Positions 1-7,300 of a stretch of DNA of 64,000 nt are shown here, piece after piece. This DNA comes from JAAXHH01 sp965248395 (GTDB taxonomy: Bacteria; JAAXHH01): NCBI GenBank assembly GCA_965248395.1, contig OZ252103.1:1488001-1552000 (forward strand), read 5' to 3'. The position numbers and the translations under genes were made by a program. The notes beneath the pieces were generated by a model. That model was not told the origin of the DNA. It saw only the letters and a list, made by a program, of their open reading frames with translations, and did not search any database. Each line of letters starts with the position of its first letter. The stretch's first letter is position 1.

Positions 1-387
1 CTGTACCTTGCGGGCGCGAGGGTAGAAGGAACACATCAGGTTCCAGTCGTCGCCATCCCTTTCCTGGTCTCCCGAGGCCCGGAAATCGGACCGGAGAAGG
101 ACGGCGGGGATGTCGAGCATTTTGGCCATCATGAACTCCACCACGGTGCCCGAGTCCAGGTCCGTCCCGTCGAAATTGAAGAGGCCCATGTCGCAGGCCA
201 TCACCTGCCTCAGGTCCTGGTTCCGGATGTCGGCCATCCGGTTCGACGACTGTTCGAGGTCCTGGGGCAGCACGCAGGCATACCGGCCGTCTGATACGCG
301 GTCGATGGCCCCGGCCAGGAGCTCGTTTCCGGCGAGATGCTTGTGGTCGAAGAGGTCTCCTGCGAAATACACGCTGTAAGTGGTCAT
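1..387 (-). CDS. Nucleoside 2-deoxyribosyltransferase (C-terminus outside window)
   Basis: Reading leftward from the ATG at 387, the frame stays open to the window edge (129 codons). The N-terminus has the YFAGDLFDHKHL pattern of nucleoside 2-deoxyribosyltransferases. Further on is DLDSGTVVEF, where the Glu after GTVV matches the family's catalytic nucleophile. The family (about 140-160 residues) swaps bases on deoxynucleosides or hydrolyses the N-glycosidic bond in nucleotide salvage. The ATG overlaps the stop of the upstream aldolase gene as ATGA, so translation is probably coupled. Only the last few residues should be missing. The substrate cannot be told from sequence. Confidence 0.8.
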   Translation of the reverse strand, partial: MTTYSVYFAGDLFDHKHLAGNELLAGAIDRVSDGRYACVLPQDLEQSSNRMADIRNQDLRQVMACDMGLFNFDGTDLDSGTVVEFMMAKMLDIPAVLLRSDFRASGDQERDGDDWNLMCSFYPRARKVQ

Positions 388-1262
388 AACGCATCACGTT
401 CCGCGCCGCGCCCGGTATGGCGCTTACCGATCTCGACAGCCTCCCTGGTCCCGCTGGCGACCATCACGCCTTCGTCGATCATGTCGGTCACGTTTTCCGG
501 CTGGACCCCGTTCAGAAAGGCGACGCCGTGGTCCTTGCAGGCCTTCAGCACCGAGGCCCGCGCCGCCACCATCTCGGGCGGATAGGGCGGATCGTGGCCG
601 TCCGGGTACCCGAAGGACATCCCCATGTCGCCCGGACCCCATTCGGCAAAGGCGATGCCCGGCACCCCGAGGCTCTCGTCAACGTTCGCCAGCGCCCGCC
701 GGTTCTCGATCTTGAGGCCGAGCATCAGTTCCCCTTCCGGGTTCAGGGGCCAGACATCGGCTCTTTTTACGTATTCCTGTACGGGGAGTCCCCATGTGGC
801 GGCCGCGAATCCCTGGCCCCCCGAGCCCCGCTGCCCCGTTTCGAGCCCGTTACCCACGCCCTGGGTCTGAAAGGGGAAACGGGCCGATTCCACGAAGGCC
901 CGGACGGCGCCGGGCGTCTCCGCGTGGCACAGCACGAGCCCGTGGACACCCAGGGCCAGTAACTGCTTGACCATCCACGCGTTTGCCCGCATGACGGCCT
1001 CGCTGGTCCCGCTCGTGGGCAGCGTGACGACGACGCAGGGCGTGAGGTGTCCGGTGGGCGTGGGACCGTCAGCGACGAGGCCGTTCATGAAGGCCTTGAG
1101 ACGCGACAGGTCGAAGAGGCCGTGCTCCATTTCGACGACCAGGTAGTCTTCCCACCTCCCGGAGGCTTCTCGGCCGCTTTCGTAACTCAGTTCACCGGAA
1201 CCGCCGTAATAGATCGGCTGACCTCGTTCGAGCAGCTCCACGGCTCGGTTGATCCTGGTCAT
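384..1262 (-). CDS. HpcH/HpaI aldolase family protein
   Basis: A 292-residue protein with the HpcH/HpaI aldolase/citrate lyase (TIM barrel) pattern: a VEMEHGLFDL segment early, a LGLKIENRRAL metal-site strand, and an AEWGPGDMGMSFG segment late. Family members are class II, metal-dependent retro-aldolases that split 2-keto-3-deoxy acids to pyruvate or related oxo-acids plus an aldehyde. I chose the ATG at 1262 because GGAGGAG lies 7 bp upstream; a GTG-type start 15 bases earlier would put that ribosome site inside the gene. It is followed by a 4-base overlap with the deoxyribosyltransferase gene. A second, diverged family member lies 1.2 kb away on the same strand, with a dehydrogenase between them. 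The exact substrate is unknown. Confidence 0.8.
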   Translation of the reverse strand: MTRINRAVELLERGQPIYYGGSGELSYESGREASGRWEDYLVVEMEHGLFDLSRLKAFMNGLVADGPTPTGHLTPCVVVTLPTSGTSEAVMRANAWMVKQLLALGVHGLVLCHAETPGAVRAFVESARFPFQTQGVGNGLETGQRGSGGQGFAAATWGLPVQEYVKRADVWPLNPEGELMLGLKIENRRALANVDESLGVPGIAFAEWGPGDMGMSFGYPDGHDPPYPPEMVAARASVLKACKDHGVAFLNGVQPENVTDMIDEGVMVASGTREAVEIGKRHTGRGAERDAL

Positions 1263-1338
1263 TTCAATCTCCTCCAAAACAGGCTGGCCCCATCAGGCGC
1301 GAGGACGAGCCGCTTCGATATAAAACATGTAGGGCGTG

Positions 1339-2352
1339 TCACGGACGTTCGAAAGGCAGCCGTTCCTCCAGGCCCATATCTTCGGCGAGACCGGCGAGGT
1401 TATCCGCCGCCATACGCGTGAGCGGTACGCCTTCGCGGCGAGAATCTATCTCGCATTCGTATTCCATTTCACCCGGGACCAGGGTGCGGTCCACCCCGGG
1501 CGCCGTGGGCGCTTCCCGCATGCGGCGGATGAGTTCGTCGATGCGTTCGTAGTAGCTGTCCAGCGGCATCATGGCGCCTACGTCGATGGCCATGAAACTG
1601 TGTCCTTCATCGCACCCGTCGTCCGAGACCTTCGCCCAGGAAAGGATGTCCGTGGTGAAGGCCGCGCCGGCGAGCACCCCGGCCAGGGATTCCACCAGCA
1701 GGGCCAGGCCGTAGCCCTTGTGGTTGCCGAAAGGCGTCAGTGCGCCGGTGACGGTGAACACGGCCGGGTCCGTCGTAGGCAGGCCATCCTTGTCGGTGAG
1801 CCAACCCTCGGGCAGGGGAGTCCCCCGGTCACGGTACGAGGCCACCTTGCCCCCCGCCACGGTGCTCATGGCGAAGTCCAGGACGATCGGCGGCTGGGAA
1901 CGCGCAGGCACGGCGTAGGAAAGCGGATTATTGCCGATGGCCGCGCCACGGCCCCCGGGGATGTTCATGACCACGTCGGTATTGCTCATGGCAATCCCGA
2001 TCATGGTCCGGTCCAGGGCCATCAGCGTATAGGCCGACGCGGCGCCGAAGTGGGTGCTCCGGCGTACCGTGGCCATGCCGATCCCGCACTTCGCAGCCTT
2101 GTCGATCGCCACCGACATGCCGTAGTGAGAAGCCACCATGCCCACGGCCCGGCGGGCATCGATCCGCGCCCAGGCCGGACCCTGGTCCGTGATCTCGGGC
2201 GCCGCGCCCACGTCGATGCCGCCATCCCGCATCAACTGCACGTAACGCCTCAGGGCGACCGTGCCATGAGTGTAGATACCCCGCATGTCGGTGCGGATCA
2301 ACACGTCCGCCGTCAGCATCGCGTCGCGGGCCGACAGTCCCACCGCGGTCAT
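1339..2352 (-). CDS. Ldh-family (malate/L-lactate/ureidoglycolate) dehydrogenase
   Basis: Resembles the Ldh/YlbC/AllD family of NAD(P)-dependent 2-hydroxyacid dehydrogenases, which do not use a Rossmann fold. Recognisable blocks are DMRGIYTHGTVALRRYVQ near the start, STHFGAASAYTLMAL in the middle and GNNPLSYAVPA before the MSTVAGGKV segment. The family reduces 2-oxo acids or oxidises 2-hydroxy acids, which fits its place between two HpcH/HpaI aldolases. The coordinates use the only ATG available, but the family's first helix continues upstream in the same frame (LADFCTSAM precedes this Met). The true start is probably further up: the only near-cognate codon is a CTG at 2445 with AGAAAGG 8 bp before it. 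Confidence 0.8.
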   Translation of the reverse strand: MTAVGLSARDAMLTADVLIRTDMRGIYTHGTVALRRYVQLMRDGGIDVGAAPEITDQGPAWARIDARRAVGMVASHYGMSVAIDKAAKCGIGMATVRRSTHFGAASAYTLMALDRTMIGIAMSNTDVVMNIPGGRGAAIGNNPLSYAVPARSQPPIVLDFAMSTVAGGKVASYRDRGTPLPEGWLTDKDGLPTTDPAVFTVTGALTPFGNHKGYGLALLVESLAGVLAGAAFTTDILSWAKVSDDGCDEGHSFMAIDVGAMMPLDSYYERIDELIRRMREAPTAPGVDRTLVPGEMEYECEIDSRREGVPLTRMAADNLAGLAEDMGLEERLPFERP

Positions 2353-2458
2353 CGCCGAAGTGCAGAAGTCAGCGAGGGGTCCGGCCGGCGTTCTGAGTAC
2401 GTAGAGTTGCTCTGTCGAGTGTGCCTGGTTGGCGTCGGTGCCCAGCGCAGATGCCTTT

Positions 2459-3238
2459 CTAGCCGCCGCGAATCCCGGCGGAGACGCGGTCGAAACCGCC
2501 GATCAAATAGCTGTAGTCGCAGTCGACCTGGATCCAGTCGACGCCCCGCTTGCTCCATCGTCTGCCGAAGTCGTAGTCCGAACCCATGCCCATCCCGATG
2601 GAGAGACCCGATTCGTGTCCCACGTCGATGATGCGTTCCATGGCCGCGGCCACATCGCCGTGGTCGAGCTGACCGAGAACGCCCATCGAACTGCTCAGGT
2701 CCACGGGGCCGATGACCAGGCTGTCCAGCCCGGGTATCGCCGCTATGGCTTCCAGTTCCCGGTAGGCCTCCACGTGCTCGATCTGGACCGAGACGAACAG
2801 GTCACGGTTCATGTCTTCCACGAATGCGTCGAAATCCGAAAACGCCCGACCGTAGTTCGACGGGCGATGGGGACCGAAGCCCCGGTCCCCCATGGGCGGA
2901 TAACGGCAGGCGTCGACCACGCGCCGCACCTCGGCGGCGGAGCGGACCTGCGGGACGATGATCCCCGGGGCGCCCGCGTCCAGGACGGGTTTGACGTGGC
3001 CGATGGCGCTTGAAGGCACCCGGACCAGCGCGGCGGTGCCGCCCGCCCGCGCGGCCATGAGATGACCGGTGACCGACTCGAGATTCATCGCCGTGTGCTC
3101 GGTGTCGATCCAGATGAAATCCGCCGAATCGCAAAGGGCCTCGGTCACGGCCGGATCCGTTAACGTCACGCTGGGACCCAGGCAGAGTTCACCTTCGGCG
3201 ATCCGCTCCCGGAACGCCCTTATTTCTCTTGAAAACAT
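2459..3238 (-). CDS. HpcH/HpaI aldolase family protein (4-hydroxy-2-oxoheptanedioate aldolase type)
   Basis: A 259-residue TIM-barrel aldolase, close to the classical HpaI length. Family landmarks are FIWIDTEHTAMNLE (catalytic His region), ALVRVPSS (substrate Arg), SVQIEHVEAY (metal Glu) and LVIGPVDLSSSMG, a variant of the family GPxDLSxSLG signature. Metal-dependent cleavage of a 2-oxo-4-hydroxy acid to pyruvate plus an aldehyde is expected. The ATG at 3238 follows GGAG at 6 bp; a GTG 12 bases earlier is possible but badly placed for that site. The stop is about 100 bases before the annotated start of the dehydrogenase gene, so the two probably share a transcript. The substrate is not determinable. 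Confidence 0.85.
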   Translation of the reverse strand: MFSREIRAFRERIAEGELCLGPSVTLTDPAVTEALCDSADFIWIDTEHTAMNLESVTGHLMAARAGGTAALVRVPSSAIGHVKPVLDAGAPGIIVPQVRSAAEVRRVVDACRYPPMGDRGFGPHRPSNYGRAFSDFDAFVEDMNRDLFVSVQIEHVEAYRELEAIAAIPGLDSLVIGPVDLSSSMGVLGQLDHGDVAAAMERIIDVGHESGLSIGMGMGSDYDFGRRWSKRGVDWIQVDCDYSYLIGGFDRVSAGIRGG

Positions 3239-3377
3239 GTGATGCTCCACGGGCTGGTGAATTCCATAAAAAGGTGTATTTCAATTCGAGGCTTCGCTTA
3301 CATACCTTGACGGTGCCTGATCTGGGATTCCCGTCCTCATGCCTGGACGGCGTATGATCTACGGATCTCGTTTTTCT

Positions 3378-4790
3378 CTAGACCGCGCCTTCCCGCCACG
3401 GTCCCCAGATGGCGTAGGTCAGTCCGGGGCGCTGCATGTTGACGAAAAGGGTCTCGCCGTCCGGGCTGAAGATCGCCCCGGCGAATTCACCCCGGTACGC
3501 GATGCCGGCCACGTCCCGGGCCACGTCGAATATCCTGCCGTCCTTCGTCAGGCCGCGGATATGCTGTATGCCGTCCCGGTTGTCTTCGCAGACGATCAGG
3601 CCGCCGCGGGGACTCACGCTGACGTTGTCGGGCGCGGCCATGAGCGACGGGTCCGGCGATTCGAACAGGAGCGTCAGGACGCCTTCGTCGGCGCTATCGG
3701 GCCGGTACTCCCACACCTGTCCCAGGCGTTCGTCGCCCCCGCGGGTCGCCGTGAAGAAGATGCGGCCGTTGCCGTACCAGCAGCCTTCCAGGCGGTCGAA
3801 GGCGGCGCCGCCCTTGTCCGCGCCTTCCTTGTGTACGAGGTTTCGGTCCAGGCCCGCCCCCTCGGGATCGGGATCTTCGATATCCACCCAGGTTACGGGC
3901 AGGGACGTGCCCATGGTCTGTCCCGTGCGCGTGTCGTACCCCGGCCGATCCCTGACCGCGAGCATGCGCAGGTTTCCCCCCCGGGCGAGCTGTCCGGGAT
4001 AGTCGGGAATGTACTGGTAGAATCCGCTCGGATTCTGGTCTTCGGTTTCGTACACGATTCCGGAGGCTGGATCGACGGCCACGGCCTCGTGGACGAACCG
4101 CCCCATCCGGGTCAGGGGTTCGGCCGGCACGCTCTCCTCGGCATCGGCGGGCACCTCGAAGCAGTATCCGTGTTCCCTGTCGTATCCGCCCAGGTACTGA
4201 AGCCAGCGCGGGCTGAAGAACCGGTCTTTGCCCATCGTGGTCTCTTCGCAGGTGATCCAGGAGCCCCAGGGCGTGGGTCCGCCGGCGCAGTTGTGTAGCG
4301 TCCCGCCGACGCTCACGAAATCGCGGATCAGTTCGCGGGTACGGGGGTCTACGATGAGTGTAGTCACCCCGCCGGGCGCCGTGGAATCGTAGGCCGAGGC
4401 CCGGTCTCCTATGGATTCGACCGGCTTGCCCGGGTTGATTTCATGGTTGCGGAGGAGCCGCACCATCCCGTCCGAGGGAAAGGCGGCCATGCCATCGTGG
4501 GCGGGCGGCGTGGGATGGCCGTCCGACATGATGCCGCCCTTCTTGCCGAACGCGGTATAGGCGAATCTCGGCGGCAATTCGAGCAGGGTTTCCCCTGTGT
4601 TCTGTGCGGGTACGGGCGAAAGCGGTCCGTATCCACCCTCTCCTCGGTGAGCCAGCAGATGGGCGTGGCCGTCGACCATGGCCCGTGCGCGGCGGGCGAT
4701 CAAGCCTTGCAGCGCCACGGCGCCGACGGTCATGGCGCCAAAGGTTACGGCGGTATGTCGGATGAAGGAACGGCGGCTCAGTCGGGACAC
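3378..4790 (-). CDS. PhoX-like (DUF839) secreted phosphatase, Tat-exported
   Basis: A 470-residue protein whose N-terminus carries a twin-arginine signal (LSRRSFIRHTAV, then a hydrophobic stretch ending ARRARA), so it is probably exported folded. The mature part matches the DUF839/PhoX family: SDGHPTPPAHDGMAAF, RNHEI, GGTLHNCAGGPTPWGSWITCEE (the typical NCaGGxTPWGTWxTCEE block) and GRFVHEAVAVDP. Characterised PhoX enzymes are periplasmic Fe/Ca alkaline phosphatases, but several DUF839 proteins are untested. The start is a GTG with AAAGGAGAT about 8 bp upstream. Neighbours on the same strand are spaced by more than 100 bases, so no tight operon is visible. Family assignment is firm; phosphatase activity is inferred. 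Confidence 0.8.
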   Translation of the reverse strand: MSRLSRRSFIRHTAVTFGAMTVGAVALQGLIARRARAMVDGHAHLLAHRGEGGYGPLSPVPAQNTGETLLELPPRFAYTAFGKKGGIMSDGHPTPPAHDGMAAFPSDGMVRLLRNHEINPGKPVESIGDRASAYDSTAPGGVTTLIVDPRTRELIRDFVSVGGTLHNCAGGPTPWGSWITCEETTMGKDRFFSPRWLQYLGGYDREHGYCFEVPADAEESVPAEPLTRMGRFVHEAVAVDPASGIVYETEDQNPSGFYQYIPDYPGQLARGGNLRMLAVRDRPGYDTRTGQTMGTSLPVTWVDIEDPDPEGAGLDRNLVHKEGADKGGAAFDRLEGCWYGNGRIFFTATRGGDERLGQVWEYRPDSADEGVLTLLFESPDPSLMAAPDNVSVSPRGGLIVCEDNRDGIQHIRGLTKDGRIFDVARDVAGIAYRGEFAGAIFSPDGETLFVNMQRPGLTYAIWGPWREGAV

Positions 4791-4930
4791 GTTTACGGAT
4801 CTCCTTTGCCAGTGAACATGCGACGGTAACGAAGCGTAAACCGTTCGGAATCACAATGCTGATAGAAAATCCAATGTACTTCGGCCGGGATCGAAAATCA
4901 AGGCGCGTATACCGTGTATTTCAACGTATT

Positions 4931-5797
4931 TCAGCCGAATTTGATGAAGACAAGGCCGGCAACGATCATCAGTACGGATCCTACTTTCAGCGGGGTGATA
5001 CGCTCCTTCAGAAAGACGAATCCCAGCACGGCGCCGAGGACCACGGCGAACTCCCGCAGCGCGACGATGTAGCCTACCTGGCCCTGGGTCATGGCATACA
5101 GGATCATCAGGTACGCGGCGGTGGATCCGACGCCGATCAGCGCCACGGGACGCCAGGTCTCCGCCAGCTTGCGCCACAGGCGTCCACGGTCGCGGACGGC
5201 GACGACCGGCGTGGCAAACACGGCGCTCAGCAGGAACATGCCGAAGATGTACACGACGGGATGGACGATGCTTACGCCCACTTTGTCCACGAGAGAGTAA
5301 CTCACGATCGTAGCGCCCACCCCCAGGGCAGATACGAATCCGCGTCTAGCGCCCTTCGCGTTCCGAAGGACCGAAGCGCCCATGGAAAGAATGCCCACGC
5401 AGATCAGGCCGATGCCCGCAACGCCGACCGTCGTCAGCGATTCCCCGAGCAGCAGCCAACCCAGGAAGCCCGTGAGGCCGATGCCCGAACCGCGGGCAAT
5501 GGGGTAGACCAGGGATATCTCACCGGTTTCGTAGGCCCTGCCCAGCAACAGGAAATAAAAGGTATGGATGATCCCCGTGGTCAGGATGTAGAACCAGCCG
5601 GTCTCCAGCATGGCCAGGAATCCCGGAATGCCCTGTGCGGCGCCCACGGCTGCCACGAAAGGCAGAAGCACGAGGCAACTGATCCAGAGGGACCACCAGA
5701 ACACGGTGAGATTCCCGGCGTTGCGACGGGCTACGAAGTTCCAGGAGGCATGGAGGACGGCGGAGAGCAGGACGAAGACAAAGAGTTCAGTGGACAT
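4931..5797 (-). CDS. EamA-family (DMT) membrane transporter
   Basis: A 288-residue, very hydrophobic protein beginning with MSTELFVFVLLSAVLHASWNF, as in EamA/DMT transporters. Two halves each repeat the EamA pattern: a HASWNFVARR first helix in the N half, and a SYSLVDKVGV helix opening the C half. About ten membrane segments can be counted by eye. DMT exporters carry amino acids, sugars or other metabolites; the substrate cannot be assigned. The gene is divergent from the Gfo/Idh oxidoreductase across 240 bases. On this strand that spacer holds only a weak promoter-like TTGACA (5890 to 5885) without a good -10 box. Confidence 0.8.
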   Translation of the reverse strand: MSTELFVFVLLSAVLHASWNFVARRNAGNLTVFWWSLWISCLVLLPFVAAVGAAQGIPGFLAMLETGWFYILTTGIIHTFYFLLLGRAYETGEISLVYPIARGSGIGLTGFLGWLLLGESLTTVGVAGIGLICVGILSMGASVLRNAKGARRGFVSALGVGATIVSYSLVDKVGVSIVHPVVYIFGMFLLSAVFATPVVAVRDRGRLWRKLAETWRPVALIGVGSTAAYLMILYAMTQGQVGYIVALREFAVVLGAVLGFVFLKERITPLKVGSVLMIVAGLVFIKFG

Positions 5798-5905
5798 GGA
5801 AGGGTTCGTCGGTGAGGATCGGTCTCGAAGCCTCCGCGGTTTCGCGCCGAGGGTGAAACCCTAAGGTGAAACCAGAAATCCACCTGTCAACGGTTTTATG
5901 GCACC

Positions 5906-5934
5906 TTGACATGCTTGCGAGGCACGGGTACCTT
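5906..5934 (+). promoter_or_regulatory. Promoter for the Gfo/Idh/MocA gene
   Basis: TTGACA at 5906-5911 and TACCTT at 5929-5934, with exactly 17 bp between. The predicted transcript starts near 5941, about 100 bases before the ATG at 6041. The same unusual TACCTT -10 box recurs at 9088, which supports it. Confidence 0.5.
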
Positions 5935-6040
5935 TTTTGATCCGAGCAAGGTCGAGTCTTTAATATCCTTTGAGCAATTGTCAATAGCCTGGTGTACAGC
6001 TCGGACCCTCATCTATGTCGACTGCCGAAGGGAATCCCCA

Positions 6041-7075
6041 ATGCCCCTGAGATTCGCGTACCTGGGTCTGTGGCACAGCCACAGCGTGATGCATATCCGC
6101 GACGCCGCGAGCCGCTCCGAAGAGTTCCAGCTCGTGGGCGTCTATGAGCCGGACCCCGCGATCCGGGAAGCGAAACTTGGCGAATGGGCGGGCGATCTCC
6201 CTGACATGCGCGTTTTCGATTCCATCGAGGAAGCGCTGGACAGCGATGCCGAAGCGATCATCTGCGAGGGACGCGTATCGGAGAACCTCGATTACGCGGA
6301 GCGGGCCCTGGAGGCGGACAAGCACGTGCTGCTCGAGAAGCCGGCGGGGGTGGACATGGCCCAACTCGAGCGGCTGCATGACACGGCTCGGCGCAAGGGG
6401 CTCCATCTCCAGATGGCGTACATGTGGCGCTACAACCCGGCCATCGCTGAAATGATCCGGTTGCGCAGGGCCGGCGCGCTGGGTGATCCCTTCTATTTCC
6501 GGGGTCACATCCCGAAACCCATGTCGTACCACGCCCGGCTTGTGGAGGAACTCGACTGGTACAAGGGCTCCCTCTATTTCGAAATGGCCGGTCACCTGGT
6601 GGATGTCATGGTCACGCTCATGGGCAAGCCGCGGCACGTGAATTCGACACTTGCCCAATTCCACGGCGATCGGAAACACGTGGACAACGCAGTAGTCGTC
6701 CACGTATTCGACGACGACGGCCTGGGCGTAATCGACACCGCGACCATGCACGTCGAAAGCGGGCTGACCCGGCGCATCGAGCTGTACGGTACCGGGGGGA
6801 CGGCCATCCACACTCCGATCGGATCGAACAGTCTGACGCTGTCCCTGGAGGAACCCTTCGCGGACTATGCCGCGGGATGGCAGGAGTTGACCGTTGACAC
6901 GCTTCCGGGACCTCCCTCGTTGTTGACCGAACTGGCGGCCTGTATATCCGGCGCAAAGGAACCGGACTATACCCTGGAACACGATCTGGCGGTGCATCGC
7001 ACCCTCTTCGCGGGGTGTGGTATCACCGACGGTTCGGCGATGACGGACGCGCCACACTCGGCAAAAAGCAGTTGA
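6041..7075 (+). CDS. Gfo/Idh/MocA family oxidoreductase
   Basis: A 344-residue NAD(P)-dependent oxidoreductase. The Rossmann N-terminus reads FAYLGLWHSHSVMH, a variant of the usual GxGxxG. It is followed by the family's ALEADKHVLLEKPAGVD segment (EKP motif), the hinge with the catalytic lysine region. The C-terminal part, from about residue 130, is the mixed sheet that carries the substrate site. Members oxidise, reduce or epimerise sugars, sugar alcohols and bile pigments. I chose the ATG at 6041 because homology begins there, although the frame is open further upstream across the promoter. The stop codon is part of the -35 box of the downstream tRNA promoter. Confidence 0.85.
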   Translation: MPLRFAYLGLWHSHSVMHIRDAASRSEEFQLVGVYEPDPAIREAKLGEWAGDLPDMRVFDSIEEALDSDAEAIICEGRVSENLDYAERALEADKHVLLEKPAGVDMAQLERLHDTARRKGLHLQMAYMWRYNPAIAEMIRLRRAGALGDPFYFRGHIPKPMSYHARLVEELDWYKGSLYFEMAGHLVDVMVTLMGKPRHVNSTLAQFHGDRKHVDNAVVVHVFDDDGLGVIDTATMHVESGLTRRIELYGTGGTAIHTPIGSNSLTLSLEEPFADYAAGWQELTVDTLPGPPSLLTELAACISGAKEPDYTLEHDLAVHRTLFAGCGITDGSAMTDAPHSAKSS

Positions 7076-7099
7076 CAAGCAGCGCTTGATTTGTATATT
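7072..7099 (+). promoter_or_regulatory. Promoter of tRNA-fMet
   Basis: A perfect TTGACA at 7072-7077, a 16-bp spacer and TATATT at 7094-7099. Transcription should start near 7106, about 8 bases before the mature tRNA. The TGA stop of the preceding gene (7073-7075) lies inside the -35 hexamer, so the tRNA promoter is embedded in a coding end. Confidence 0.75.
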
Positions 7100-7113
7100 T
7101 ATCAGTTAGACGA

Positions 7114-7187
<74 letters not shown>

Positions 7188-7197
7188 CTTTGATCGA

Positions 7198-7225
7198 TCA
7201 GGGGCGGTTCTCGGACCGCCTCTGA
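7198..7225 (+). terminator. Rho-independent terminator of tRNA-fMet
   Basis: An 11-bp stem (TCAGGGGCGGT / ACCGCCTCTGA, one G-T wobble) with a 6-base loop, followed by TTCTGTTTAT. Position directly after the tRNA supports termination. Confidence 0.75.
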
Positions 7226-7243
7226 TTCTGTTTATACCCTCCC

Positions 7244-7284
7244 TTCGTACGAATTTTAGTAAATACGAATCGTATTAGTACTAA
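7244..7284. promoter_or_regulatory. Palindromic operator candidates upstream of the ThDP enzyme
   Basis: Two palindromes lie just before the ATG at 7301. One is the perfect TTCGTACGAA at 7244-7253. The other is AATACGA-A-TCGTATT at 7262-7276, flanked by TTAGTA on the left and TACTAA on the right, giving a nested symmetry. No ribosome site or standard promoter is obvious between them and the gene. A repressor or activator site is the simplest reading, but this is inference. Confidence 0.4.
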
Positions 7285-7300
7285 ACTAAAGGATCGGCCG

